Shown here piece after piece: positions 28,011 to 37,634 of a stretch of DNA of 64,000 nt (its first letter is position 1; the number at the start of each line of letters is the position of its first letter). Source of the DNA: an uncultured Granulosicoccaceae bacterium (lineage in GTDB: Bacteria; Pseudomonadota; Gammaproteobacteria; Granulosicoccales; Granulosicoccaceae); contig CALGLE010000010.1 of the NCBI GenBank assembly GCA_937930305.1, forward strand, positions 80,103 to 144,102, in the 5' to 3' direction. The notes under the pieces were generated by a model that was not told the origin of the DNA, did no database searches, and worked only from the letters and a program-made list of their open reading frames with translations. Position numbers and translations under genes: made by a program.

Positions 28011-29192
28011 ATGCGTGAAGCCGTTATCGTGTCCACCGCGCGTACCCCCTTAACAAAAGCACATCGTGGGGAATTCAACATGACCCCGGGTGCCACGCTT
28101 ACCTCATTCGCAGTAAAAGCGGCCGTTAAGCGGGCAGGCATTGACCCTTCGATCATTGAAGATGCCATTATTGGTTGCGGTTACCCTGAAGGCACCACAG
28201 GCAGTAACATCGCACGCCAAGCGATCATTCGTTCAGAATTACCGGTGTCCATCGCGGGAACAACGATCAATCGATTCTGCTCGTCTGGCTTGCAATCCAT
28301 CGCCATGGCTGCGGGTCGAATCATTGTTGAAGGTGTGCCTGCTGCGATTGCCGGTGGTGTGGAAAGCATCTCGCACATTCGGGCGCGCACCGATGGTGAT
28401 GACAGTAAAGACCCGTGGATAGTTGAACACAAGCCCGAACTCTACATGGCGATGATTGACACGGCCGATGTGGTTGCTAAGCGCTACGGAATAACCCGTG
28501 AGGCGCAAGATAAGTTTGCTGAAAGAAGTCAGCAGCTAACAGAGGCTGCGCAAGACGCTGGACGTTTTGCTGATGAAATTATTCCTGTCACAACGACCAT
28601 GGCGGTAAAGAACAAAGAAACCGGGGAAGTGACACAGCACACTGTGACAGTTGACGCGGACACCTGTAACCGTAAAGGCACAACCTATGAAGGGCTGGCA
28701 AAGCTTGCACCGGTTATGGGGGAGGATAAGTTCATCACCGCTGGGAATGCGTCTCAACTATCAGATGGGGCCTCTGCCTGTGTGTTGATGGAGGCAAGTG
28801 TCGCCGCCAAGCAAGATGCTTCGGTGCTGGGTGCCTTTCGTGGTTTTAGTGTGGCGGGATGTGAACCCGATGAAATGGGTATCGGGCCAGTTTATGCGGT
28901 GCCTAGGTTATTAGAACGCCATGGCTTAAAGGTGGATGATATTGATCTGTGGGAATTGAATGAAGCCTTTGCATCGCAAGCGATCTATTGTCAGGACAAA
29001 CTTAATATTCCTGATGAGCGATTGAACGTAAACGGAGGCGCTATTTCTATTGGTCATCCGTTTGGTATGACAGGGGCTCGCCAAGTCGGACATATTCTAC
29101 TAGAAGGTAAACGCCGCGGTGCCAAGCATGTGGTGGTCACCATGTGCATAGGTGGGGGTATGGGTGCTGCTGGATTGTTTGAGGTTTACTAA
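28011..29192 (+). CDS. Acetyl-CoA acyltransferase (thiolase)
   Basis: A 393-residue degradative thiolase for the last beta-oxidation step. The nucleophilic Cys90 is in [15 protein letters not shown], the NEAFASQ loop is present, His lies in [10 protein letters not shown], and the second Cys is in [12 protein letters not shown] near the C-terminus. An AGGAG site precedes the ATG. It follows the bifunctional enzyme by 23 bases and is followed 12 bases later by an acyl-CoA dehydrogenase, so all are one operon. Chain-length preference cannot be read from the sequence. Confidence 0.94.
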   Translation: MREAVIVSTARTPLTKAHRGEFNMTPGATLTSFAVKAAVKRAGIDPSIIEDAIIGCGYPEGTTGSNIARQAIIRSELPVSIAGTTINRFCSSGLQSIAMAAGRIIVEGVPAAIAGGVESISHIRARTDGDDSKDPWIVEHKPELYMAMIDTADVVAKRYGITREAQDKFAERSQQLTEAAQDAGRFADEIIPVTTTMAVKNKETGEVTQHTVTVDADTCNRKGTTYEGLAKLAPVMGEDKFITAGNASQLSDGASACVLMEASVAAKQDASVLGAFRGFSVAGCEPDEMGIGPVYAVPRLLERHGLKVDDIDLWELNEAFASQAIYCQDKLNIPDERLNVNGGAISIGHPFGMTGARQVGHILLEGKRRGAKHVVVTMCIGGGMGAAGLFEVY

Positions 29193-29204
29193 AAGTCATC
29201 TTTC

Positions 29205-30362
29205 ATGGATCTAGAATTTACATCGGAAGAGATTGCTTTTAGAGCGGAAGTTCGTCGTTTTCTACAAGACAATTTGCCGGCTCACTTAGTGGCGAAGGTT
29301 AAGCATGGCATTGAGTTGAGCAAGGCAGATTCCGAACAATGGCACGCTATTCTGAACAAGCAAGGTTGGTTGGCCAACCATTGGCCAGAAGAATATGGAG
29401 GCGCAGGCTGGAGTGCAGTAAAAAAATTTATCTTTGAAGAAGAATGTTGCCGGGCCTATGCGCCTCGAGTTGTACCGTTCGGATTGAGCATGCTTGGCCC
29501 TGTGTTATTGAAGTTTGGAACCGATGCGCAAAAGAACCATTGGTTGCCTCGCATACTCAATGGAGCGGACTGGTGGTGCCAAGGCTATTCCGAACCGGGA
29601 GCTGGGTCTGATCTGGCATCACTAAAAACATCAGCAGTTCGTGAGGGGGACCATTATGTCGTCAATGGGCAAAAAACCTGGACCACCCTAGCGCAGCACG
29701 CCAATATGATTTTTTGTCTGGTGCGTACCTCAACTGAAGGTAAACCTCAGGTTGGCATATCGTTTTTATTAATCGACATGTTGAGTCCGGGTATTGAAGT
29801 TCGTCCTATCCGAACCATCGATGGGGGCCATGAAATTAACGAAGTATTTTTTACTAATGTCAAAGTCCCCGTTGAGAACCTAGTGGGTGAAGAGAACCGG
29901 GGTTGGACTTGCGCCAAATATTTGCTCACGTACGAGCGTACCAACATTGCTGGTGTCGGCTTTTCGATGGCTAGCCTTGAAAATCTTAAACGCATCGCGG
30001 CTGAACAAAAGAAAAATGGCCAACCTTTGGTTGACGATCCTATTTTCGCCACGCAGCTTGCCAAGATTGAAATTGAACTGGAAAATATGAAAACCACCAA
30101 CCTGCGGGTAATTTCAGCGGCTGATGCTGGTGGAGCGCCGGGTGCTGAAAGTTCGATGCTAAAAATTAAAGGCACAGAGATTCGTCAGCAGTTAGACCAC
30201 CTAACTCGCAGTGCAATGGGTCGAAATGCGCATCCCGCCATCGGTGCAAAGTACGCGGCCCCCGTTGCAGCGAAGTATTTTAATAATAGAAAGCTCTCCA
30301 TCTTCGGTGGGTCTAATGAAATTCAAAAGAACATCATTTGTAAAATGATACTTGGACTGTAA
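29205..30362 (+). CDS. Acyl-CoA dehydrogenase, catalytic-type member of a pair
   Basis: A 385-residue FAD enzyme that would introduce the alpha-beta double bond into an acyl-CoA. The flavin-binding segment QGYSEPGAGSDLASL is at 126-140 and NGQKTWTT near 155. The C-terminal IFGGSNEIQKNI lacks the Glu of the short/medium-chain type (YEGT), but Glu244 in TYERTNIAG sits where isovaleryl- and long-chain enzymes carry their base. The protein is similar in type to PimC. It lies immediately before a second acyl-CoA dehydrogenase, as in heteromeric enzymes. Confidence 0.92.
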   Translation: MDLEFTSEEIAFRAEVRRFLQDNLPAHLVAKVKHGIELSKADSEQWHAILNKQGWLANHWPEEYGGAGWSAVKKFIFEEECCRAYAPRVVPFGLSMLGPVLLKFGTDAQKNHWLPRILNGADWWCQGYSEPGAGSDLASLKTSAVREGDHYVVNGQKTWTTLAQHANMIFCLVRTSTEGKPQVGISFLLIDMLSPGIEVRPIRTIDGGHEINEVFFTNVKVPVENLVGEENRGWTCAKYLLTYERTNIAGVGFSMASLENLKRIAAEQKKNGQPLVDDPIFATQLAKIEIELENMKTTNLRVISAADAGGAPGAESSMLKIKGTEIRQQLDHLTRSAMGRNAHPAIGAKYAAPVAAKYFNNRKLSIFGGSNEIQKNIICKMILGL

Positions 30363-30373
30363 GGGGCGATTTC

Positions 30374-31543
30374 TTGGACTTTAATCACACCCCCGAACGT
30401 CAGATGTTGGCCGATACTCTTAACCGATTTGTTCAAGATAAATACGACATAAACACACGCAACCAGGCAGTGGAATCCCCCGTTGGATATCAACCTGAAG
30501 TTTGGTCAGAGTTGTGTGATTTGGGTATTCTGGGTGCGCTGTTTTCTGAATCACAAGGCGGCTTCGGTGGTGACGCCTTTGATGTGGTGGTCTTGTTTGA
30601 AGCGATTGGCCGAGGGTTACTTGTAGAACCGTTTCTAGAATGTGCGTTGTTAGCCGGCGGTGCTATTGCCGAATTGGGCAATGGACAGCAGAAAAAACGA
30701 CTTCAGGAAATGATGAGTGGAGCCCAGCTGGGTGGATTTGCCCACTATGAACCCAATACGCGTTATGAACTTGAGTTAGTTGGTACTCATGCGCTGCAGC
30801 AATCGGGGAGCTGGGTGCTTAACGGTGTAAAGTCGGTTGTAAGACACGCTGAAGCGGCCGACTATTTTGTTGTCTCAGCACGCACCGGTGGCGAATATGA
30901 TAATTCACACGGAATTAGTTTGTTTGTTGTGCCAGCGGATTCATCCGGATTGATGATTGAGGGCTACAACACGTTTGATGGTGGGCGAGCTGCTGAACTC
31001 ACATTAGCTAACGTATCGGTAAATGCGAATGCGTTATTGGGAAGTCAAGATAAGGCATACGATGTTTTAGAATTAATCATCGGACGTGGTGTGCTGGCTT
31101 TATGTGCTGAGTCGCTGGGCGCGATGGAGGTGACAAAGGATTTCACCGTGGAATACCTAAAAAGTCGAAAACAATTCGGTGTGCCGATAGGTAAGTTTCA
31201 AGCACTCCAACATCGAATGGCCGAGCTATTAATCGAAATTGAGCAGGCAAGATCCTCAGTGATCAATGCCGCAGCTGCGTTCGATAAAGACCGGCTGACA
31301 AGAGAATGCGCTCTGTCAGCGGCGAAATATACTGTGGGGCAAGTGGGGCGATGTGTGGCTGAGGAAGCGATACAGCTGCATGGAGGCATGGGAATGACGT
31401 GGGAGTTGCCGCTAGGGCACTACGCCAAGCGATTGGTAGGCATTGATCATGAGCTCGGCGATGCTGATCATCACTTAGGGCGTTTCATCGCGCTAAGTCG
31501 TGGATCGCAGTCACAAAACTTGGCCACCGCAGATGTGGTTTGA
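30374..31543 (+). CDS. Acyl-CoA dehydrogenase, probable partner subunit
   Basis: A 389-residue acyl-CoA dehydrogenase-like protein starting with TTG, preceded by a GGGG ribosome-binding tract; the next ATG would remove the first conserved helix. The region aligned with the helix-G base reads IIGRGVLALCAESLGAM (about 235-251), with Gly where the catalytic Glu is expected, and the C-terminal LHGGMGMTWELPLGHYAKR has no substitute. It therefore may be the non-catalytic half of a heteromeric enzyme with the preceding gene product, as known for steroid-degrading and PimC/PimD-like pairs. That interpretation is inference; the family assignment is firm. Confidence 0.88.
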   Translation: MDFNHTPERQMLADTLNRFVQDKYDINTRNQAVESPVGYQPEVWSELCDLGILGALFSESQGGFGGDAFDVVVLFEAIGRGLLVEPFLECALLAGGAIAELGNGQQKKRLQEMMSGAQLGGFAHYEPNTRYELELVGTHALQQSGSWVLNGVKSVVRHAEAADYFVVSARTGGEYDNSHGISLFVVPADSSGLMIEGYNTFDGGRAAELTLANVSVNANALLGSQDKAYDVLELIIGRGVLALCAESLGAMEVTKDFTVEYLKSRKQFGVPIGKFQALQHRMAELLIEIEQARSSVINAAAAFDKDRLTRECALSAAKYTVGQVGRCVAEEAIQLHGGMGMTWELPLGHYAKRLVGIDHELGDADHHLGRFIALSRGSQSQNLATADVV

Positions 31544-31636
31544 CATTACTGTTAGCACTTAAGCTATACGACGTGAATTTTGTTAACCCACGTTCTGATG
31601 GGAAACGCTAGAACATAAAATTTAAAGGAGATCGAT

Positions 31637-32707
31637 ATGAATGCAGTACAAAATCTAATAAAAATGACTTTGCTTGGAGCTGTAGCCAGTGCCATGGTTT
31701 CTGTGGCTTATGCAGAAACGAATTTAATCAGTGGTCACTCTAATTCAGGTCGAGGCACGTTTGGTGAGGGGCTTAAGTGGTTTCATTCGGAAGTAGAGAA
31801 ACGCACTAACGGTGAAATAAAGGTTGACCCTCAATGGGGTGGTGCCTTATTCAAAGCACCCGCCGCTCGTCAGTCTATTGCTGATGGCATTGCGGACATG
31901 GGGATTTTAATTGGTGCTTACACACCGCGTGAGATGAGCGCTTATACCATCGCCGATTTACCCGTACTAGGGGCTGATCCTTGGGTTAGCATGCGCGCCA
32001 CCCATGAATTAATGACGACAGAGCCAGCCATTAAAGCCAGCTTGGCTGAACAAAATTTAGTGTATATCGGTTCCTACTCTACTTCGGCGGTGCAGTTAAT
32101 TTGTAAGGGTGATCCCGTTGTAAACATTGAAGATTTAAAAGGTAAAAAGATTCGTGGTATTGGTGTGTACGGAAAAGTGTTTAAGGAGTTGGGTGCAAAT
32201 CTTGTGTCAATGAGTTACTACGAAGCGTATCAAGCGTTAGATACAGGTTTACTCGATTGTACTCAGGGTTACGGCTATTCCACCCGTTCGCTAAAGCACT
32301 ATGAGGTAGCCGATAACATAACCTTAATCAATTGGGGTCAGGTGGGTGCCTTAGGTATGTTTATGAATAAGGATTCCTTCGATCGTTTATCTCCTGAAAA
32401 TCAGCAAATCTTGATGGATGTGGGGTCAGACGTGGCGGATTTTTATGGTGAAAGCCTACAGTCGGCCAACGAAGAAGCTCTAGCGGCCATGCAGGCAGGC
32501 ATTGATGGAAACTCCTTGTCAGTGATCACGCTGGATGATGCGCAACGTGACGTGCTGGTGGAAAAAGGTAAAGCCTATATCTCGGATTGGGTTGAGGGGG
32601 CTAAAGAGGCTGGATTTGACGGTGAAGCCATGCTCAAACGACTTGAAGAGATCGTTGCAAAATATCAGAAACAACAAGCAGAAAACGGCTACCCCTGGGA
32701 AAGTTAA
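31637..32707 (+). CDS. TRAP transporter solute-binding protein, DctP family
   Basis: A 356-residue periplasmic protein with a signal peptide ending near AYA (residue 28). It has the DctP-type phrases FGEGLKWFHSEVEKRTNGEIKV (abridged), LKGKKIRGIGVYG and YEAYQALDTGLLDC; an Arg in the second is the usual carboxylate-binding residue. A strong AAAGGAG ribosome-binding site precedes the ATG, consistent with high expression of the binding protein. Small and large membrane subunits follow in order. With the surrounding acyl-CoA genes, the ligand is likely an organic acid. Confidence 0.93.
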   Translation: MNAVQNLIKMTLLGAVASAMVSVAYAETNLISGHSNSGRGTFGEGLKWFHSEVEKRTNGEIKVDPQWGGALFKAPAARQSIADGIADMGILIGAYTPREMSAYTIADLPVLGADPWVSMRATHELMTTEPAIKASLAEQNLVYIGSYSTSAVQLICKGDPVVNIEDLKGKKIRGIGVYGKVFKELGANLVSMSYYEAYQALDTGLLDCTQGYGYSTRSLKHYEVADNITLINWGQVGALGMFMNKDSFDRLSPENQQILMDVGSDVADFYGESLQSANEEALAAMQAGIDGNSLSVITLDDAQRDVLVEKGKAYISDWVEGAKEAGFDGEAMLKRLEEIVAKYQKQQAENGYPWES

Positions 32708-32738
32708 TATTTTTCATTAGCTTTTAGGAAGAGGCTAT

Positions 32739-33251
32739 ATGTTACGGAAACTTGAAAATCTATTATTAGCCGCTGCAGGTGTTTGTGTTGTGGCGCTGGG
32801 ACTGCTCATCACAGCCACAGTGGTACTACGTTCAGTGGTGGGATGGGGCGTTCCGGATGATGTGGTGATTGCTAAAGAGTTAATGATTGGTGCCATAGTA
32901 TTGCCTTTGGCTGCCGTGTCATCGGCTCGTGCGCACATTGCCATCGAGTTTCTCTACAACCGATTCGGCAAGAGAACGCAAGCCTGGTTACTTGCGTTCT
33001 CTTCGTTAATCGGGTTTCTTGCTCTGTTACCCATTGCCTACGCCGCTTGGCGAGAACTCAGTCATGTGGTTGGCGTGGGTTCCTATTTTTTTGGTGAGCT
33101 TGAATTGCCAAAGTGGCCAGGTCGATTGGCTTTTTTTATAGGCATCGCTTGTTTTGTTGTACGTATGTTGGTGCTGTTGGTTGAAGATCTTAAGGCGGCG
33201 CGTTCTCCAACTGGCGATGCCGCATCTAATTTAAACCGACCGTACAGCTGA
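32739..33251 (+). CDS. TRAP transporter small permease, DctQ family
   Basis: A 170-residue inner-membrane protein with four predicted helices, starting MLRKLENLLLAAAGVCVV. The mid-protein segment IAIEFLYNRFGKRTQ and the conserved SSARAHIAIEF phrase are typical of DctQ. A GGAAGAGG site precedes the ATG. It sits between the binding protein and the large permease, the usual order of sodium-driven tripartite importers. Confidence 0.9.
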   Translation: MLRKLENLLLAAAGVCVVALGLLITATVVLRSVVGWGVPDDVVIAKELMIGAIVLPLAAVSSARAHIAIEFLYNRFGKRTQAWLLAFSSLIGFLALLPIAYAAWRELSHVVGVGSYFFGELELPKWPGRLAFFIGIACFVVRMLVLLVEDLKAARSPTGDAASNLNRPYS

Positions 33252-33261
33252 GAGCGGTAAA

Positions 33262-34602
33262 TTGGATCCCATTACCGTTGGCATTGTTGGCTTCAGTTGT
33301 GTGCTGCTGCTGTTAGCGATTCGAGTACCGATTGCTTTCGCCATGGCGGGTGTGGCTGTGGTTTGTACGTTTCTTTTTTACGCTATGCGCACCGGTGACT
33401 TTCTTCCTGCTCGAGCGTTTCGCCCCACCATATCGCTCATTTACGGCAACACATTCGAGCTTATTCATTCTTATGAACTAAGCATGATTCCATTGTTCGT
33501 TTTACTGGGGCATATCGCCTTTCGCACAGGTCTAACCGGTGATATTTATGCTGCTGCTCGTTTGTGGTTAGCCCGTATACCCGGCGGTGTGGCCATGGCT
33601 TCGGTGATCGGTTGTGGGGGTTTTTCAGCTATCACCGGTTCTTCTGTGGCCTGTGCATCAGCGATGGGCCGAATCTGCACACCAGAGATGTTACGACTGG
33701 GGTACGACCCCAGGCTGGCCACATCCTCAGTCGCCGTAGGTGGAACCTTAGGGTCTTTGATACCACCCAGCGTGTTGTTCATCATCTATGGCATCTTCAC
33801 AGAAACATCCATCAATAATCTGTTTTTAGCGGGTGTACTGCCTGGACTATTGAGTCTGGCTGGTTTTTTAATTGTGATTTATCTTTGGGTGCGAATTGAT
33901 CCTAAAGCAGGTCCTGCTCCAAAAGAACAAACCATTGCATCAGAACGCTGGCAAATGCTGATTCGAACTTGGCCAGCTGCGGTTTTATTTTCCATCATCA
34001 TTGGTGGTATTTATGGGGGTGTTTTCACAGCCACTGAAGCGGCTGCTATCTCCTGTTCGGTTACGGTATTTATCAGTGTTATTCGTAAAGCGTTGTCTTG
34101 GGCTGACTTTATTGGGTCGGTACGTGAAACCTGTATTCAAACCTCTCAAATATTTATCATCGCAGCGGGTGCCAAAATGTTCGTCGGTTTCGTGGCGTTA
34201 ACGGGTATGGCGCCTTTGTTGGTTAGCTTGGTTGATCCAAGTGAAACTTCCGTTTGGCTCTTCTTGCTGTCGCTGGTGGGCATCTACATTGTCTTAGGCA
34301 TGTTTTTAGATCCTCTGGGCATTATGGTTTTAACATTGCCATTCACTGTGCCCATGATTGAAGCTTACGGACTTAATATTATTTGGTTCGGTGTGGTAGT
34401 CGTAAAATTATTAGAAATCGGTTTAATCACTCCTCCTGTCGGGCTGAATGTATTCGTGATTGGTAATGTTATTGATGGAAAAGTAGGGATCCATAAAATA
34501 TTCGCTGGAGTTTCCCGGTTTTTAGTGATGGATATCATTGTGCTGGCACTCATTGTTATTTTTCCATTGATCTCCCTCCTGCTGCCAACCACCATGCGAT
34601 AA
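33262..34602 (+). CDS. TRAP transporter large permease, DctM family
   Basis: A 446-residue inner-membrane protein of about twelve helices, starting with TTG ten bases after the small permease stop. The family hallmarks SVIGCGGFSAITGSSVA, GGTLGSLIPPSVLFIIYG and the C-terminal GLITPPVGLNVFV are all present. It forms the sodium-coupled transport core with the DctQ subunit. The start is supported by a GAGAGCGG tract and by the immediate onset of the first helix. Confidence 0.94.
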   Translation: MDPITVGIVGFSCVLLLLAIRVPIAFAMAGVAVVCTFLFYAMRTGDFLPARAFRPTISLIYGNTFELIHSYELSMIPLFVLLGHIAFRTGLTGDIYAAARLWLARIPGGVAMASVIGCGGFSAITGSSVACASAMGRICTPEMLRLGYDPRLATSSVAVGGTLGSLIPPSVLFIIYGIFTETSINNLFLAGVLPGLLSLAGFLIVIYLWVRIDPKAGPAPKEQTIASERWQMLIRTWPAAVLFSIIIGGIYGGVFTATEAAAISCSVTVFISVIRKALSWADFIGSVRETCIQTSQIFIIAAGAKMFVGFVALTGMAPLLVSLVDPSETSVWLFLLSLVGIYIVLGMFLDPLGIMVLTLPFTVPMIEAYGLNIIWFGVVVVKLLEIGLITPPVGLNVFVIGNVIDGKVGIHKIFAGVSRFLVMDIIVLALIVIFPLISLLLPTTMR

Positions 34603-34614
34603 CATAGAGCATTT

Positions 34615-36531
34615 ATGAGTGAGCCCACCGGTGCTGCCTTTGTTCCGTCTTTCCCAATACATTCTTTGGATGACGTCAAGCGATTGGAGCAAACGCCACT
34701 AGCGGAATCGATAACAGCTAACAGTACTTATGAGCTGTTTGTAAATTCAGCGCAGGCATTCGGTAACCAAACGGCATTACGCTTTTTGAAAACGGCAGAG
34801 CCGGGTGGCGATGACATCGCTTGGACTTACACGGAACTGTTAGAAAAAATCCATCAAACTGCCAACATGCTGTTTACATTAGGCCTAGAGCCAACAGATG
34901 CGGTGTCGATTTTATTGCCCGGTTGCATGGAATACCATTTAGCACTTTGGGGTGGGGAGGCAGCCGGTATTGTTAATCCCTTAAATCCATTGTTATCAGA
35001 AGATAACTTAATAGAGCTCATGCAAGCGTCGCAAACTAAAGTTCTTATAAGTTATGGTGAGGATGCGGAAGCAGGATATTGGACTAAAACGCTAAATATA
35101 ATGAAAGCAATTCCGTCTTTAAAGTGTGTGCTGCGAGTGGCTGCACACGATGAAGAAGGCACCCTTTCCGTTGTGTTGCCTGATGGTGTGAAACACTTTA
35201 ATTCGCTCATCCAGGAACAACCTAAAGACAGCTTAGTCAGCGAGCGCAAGATTGCACCTGATGATATCGCTGCCTATTTTCACACCGGTGGTACCACCGG
35301 TGCGCCGAAGCTTGCAAAGCACCTACACAAAAATCATGTGTTTACCGCTTGGGCCAGTGTTCAGTTGCAGAACATTAAGCACACTGATGCCACTATCAAT
35401 GGTTATCCGTTATTCCATGTGGCGGGTGTGCTGCCTGGTGCTCTGGCTGCCTTGTCGGCGGGTGTTGAAGTGCTCATCCCCACCACCAGTTTGATGCGCA
35501 ATAAAGAGGTGGTGAAAAATTATTGGAAGCTTATTGAATATCATAAAACCACGGTGTTGTCGGCTGTGCCTACTTCCCTGGCAACCATTGCTACTGTGCC
35601 TTTAGACGGAGCTAATATCTCATCGATTAAGATGTGTCGAACAGGTGCTGCCCCCTTGCCGCCGGAATTGGGTGAGCGGTTTAAAAAGTTGTTTGATATT
35701 TCGATAAAAGAATCTTGGGGTATGACTGAGATGGCGGGTATATCCAGCATCTCCCCACCGTGTGTGGACTCACCCATCGGGTGCGTCGGATTTCCACTGC
35801 CATTTTCTCGGTATAAAGTGGTGGGTTTGGATGACGACGGAGACTTAGAAAATGGGGAATTACCTACAGGCCAAACTGGCATGCTGCTGGCAAAATCTCC
35901 GAATGTGTTTCCAGGCTATTTAAACGCTGCAGCTACTAAAAAAGCATTCACTGAAGACGGCTGGTTAATTACTGGTGACCTTGGATTCATCGATTCACAA
36001 GGCCGCATTCATTTGAATGGTCGCGCGAAAGATTTAATCATCCGTAGTGCCCATAACATCGATCCTCGCATGATTGAAGATGCGCTGGATGCGCATCCTG
36101 CTGTAGATTTATGTGCTGCGGTTGGAGCTCCTGACGCCTATGCGGGTGAATTGCCTGTCGCCTTTGTGACGTTGAAAAAAGCATCAACTGTTTCAGAAGA
36201 GGAACTACTGGCCTTTGCCGCTGATCGTGTGGAAGATACGCTGGCTAAGCCTAAACGTGTTGTCGTTTTGGATGCCATGCCTACAACCAATGTGGGCAAG
36301 ATATTTAAACCGGAGCTGCGGCGACTGGCTTCATTGCAAGCCGTCGTCAATAAAGCCATGTCCTTGCTTAAAGATCAGTCGTCAGACTTAAAAATCAGAG
36401 CAGATGCCTCTATTGACGAGTATGGAAAAATTCAAGTTACAGTAGATCTACAAGCTGAAGATTCTTTATTCGAAGAGATCGCATCCGAATTATGCAAGCT
36501 GCCTGTACCCGTCACTGTGAAGGAATACTAG
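34615..36531 (+). CDS. Acyl-CoA synthetase (AMP-forming)
   Basis: A 638-residue adenylate-forming ligase that would activate the imported acid with CoA. The P-loop-like AMP motif HTGGTTGAPK is at residues 223-232, ESWGMTEMAG supplies the second core motif, GWLITGDLGFID carries the ribose-binding Asp, and the C-terminal PTTNVGKIFKPELR holds the catalytic Lys. It is longer than most members, with an extension of about 80 residues after the catalytic Lys that contains no recognised domain. It follows the TRAP permease by 12 bases, linking uptake and activation. Confidence 0.92.
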   Translation: MSEPTGAAFVPSFPIHSLDDVKRLEQTPLAESITANSTYELFVNSAQAFGNQTALRFLKTAEPGGDDIAWTYTELLEKIHQTANMLFTLGLEPTDAVSILLPGCMEYHLALWGGEAAGIVNPLNPLLSEDNLIELMQASQTKVLISYGEDAEAGYWTKTLNIMKAIPSLKCVLRVAAHDEEGTLSVVLPDGVKHFNSLIQEQPKDSLVSERKIAPDDIAAYFHTGGTTGAPKLAKHLHKNHVFTAWASVQLQNIKHTDATINGYPLFHVAGVLPGALAALSAGVEVLIPTTSLMRNKEVVKNYWKLIEYHKTTVLSAVPTSLATIATVPLDGANISSIKMCRTGAAPLPPELGERFKKLFDISIKESWGMTEMAGISSISPPCVDSPIGCVGFPLPFSRYKVVGLDDDGDLENGELPTGQTGMLLAKSPNVFPGYLNAAATKKAFTEDGWLITGDLGFIDSQGRIHLNGRAKDLIIRSAHNIDPRMIEDALDAHPAVDLCAAVGAPDAYAGELPVAFVTLKKASTVSEEELLAFAADRVEDTLAKPKRVVVLDAMPTTNVGKIFKPELRRLASLQAVVNKAMSLLKDQSSDLKIRADASIDEYGKIQVTVDLQAEDSLFEEIASELCKLPVPVTVKEY

Positions 36532-36742
36532 TTTGCCGTCGCTGCAAGTTTCTCGAAAGACGATGATCTGAAGAGGGAGATTGGGAACAAGGCGTTTAGT
36601 CTGCGGGTCATTCGCTAGCATTTGTTGACCAAACCGACACCTTAGCTGGCATAGTGTCTAAAATGGAACAACAAGCCATGCAAGTTTTTCAGCGTGCACA
36701 ACCATTTGTAAAACCATCCAGTTAGTATTAAGGGCGTTACAC

Positions 36743-37486
36743 ATGAGCCAGAATGAATTTATTGAGGTATTGGTAAAATCGCACATCATGCGAATACTGA
36801 TCAATCGGCCCGCTAAGAAAAATGCGCTCACTCAAGGCATGTATGAAGCCATGAGTGCTGCAGTGATCGATGCTGATGCACGCGAAGATGTGCGTGTGGT
36901 CGTTCTTCAAGGCCATGAAACTTGCTTCACTGCTGGTAATGATTTGGCTGATTTTAATTCGCGTGATCCGAATGAGTTGTCTAATGCTATTAAGATGCTG
37001 TTGGTCTTCCACGATATGAAAAAACCTTTGTTGGCATCTGTTTGTGGTTTGGCAGTGGGTGTTGGCACCACCTTGTTGTTGCATTGCGATTTAGTTTACG
37101 CAGCTAACAACACGCGATTTCGTTTACCGTTTGTAAATTTAGGGTTGTGTCCTGAAGCGGGCTCATCATTGCTATTGCCCGCCATTGCAGGTCACCGCTT
37201 GGCATCCGAACTGCTGTTAATGGGTGATTTCTTTGATACTGATGCCGCGGTAAAAAGTGGTTTGGTTAATCAATCCTTACCGCCTGAACAAGTAAGCGCT
37301 CATACGATGGAGCGTGCTGCTCAACTCGCCAGTCGCCCGCAGGAGGCGGTTATTGAATCCAAGCGTTTAATGAAATCCCATACACACGATGCTGTTAAGG
37401 CGTGTTTATTGGATGAAGCTAAGGTGTTTAGTCGTTTGCTAGCGAGTGAGGAGTCGATCGCTGCCCGTGGGCAAGCTCTAGGTTAG
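36743..37486 (+). CDS. Enoyl-CoA hydratase/isomerase family protein
   Basis: A 247-residue crotonase-fold enzyme. The oxyanion-hole segments are CFTAGNDLADF and SVCGLAVGVGTTLLLHCDLVYA, and the LPFVNLGLCPEAGSSLL segment follows. In the first active-site position Gly-Thr replaces the Glu of true hydratases, so an isomerase or another crotonase reaction is possible. It is separated from the ligase gene by 211 bases without a gene, so it may have its own promoter. It probably serves the same acid-degradation route. Confidence 0.87.
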   Translation: MSQNEFIEVLVKSHIMRILINRPAKKNALTQGMYEAMSAAVIDADAREDVRVVVLQGHETCFTAGNDLADFNSRDPNELSNAIKMLLVFHDMKKPLLASVCGLAVGVGTTLLLHCDLVYAANNTRFRLPFVNLGLCPEAGSSLLLPAIAGHRLASELLLMGDFFDTDAAVKSGLVNQSLPPEQVSAHTMERAAQLASRPQEAVIESKRLMKSHTHDAVKACLLDEAKVFSRLLASEESIAARGQALG

Positions 37487-37634
37487 TTGAGGCTTATTGC
37501 ATTGTTTGCCGCCCCAGAAATATTATTTCTTAGCTTTACCCTTTGCTTATTCTGTAAGCTGCTGCCAACATTTCGTTATGATAATGAATCAATGACCGAC
37601 GAGCGTACACTCAACCACGGATTAAACTCGTAAC

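Noticed and set aside
36532..36742. Small gene between the acyl-CoA ligase and the crotonase
   Set aside because: No open frame with a start, ribosome-binding site and sensible composition was found; it is more likely promoter sequence.
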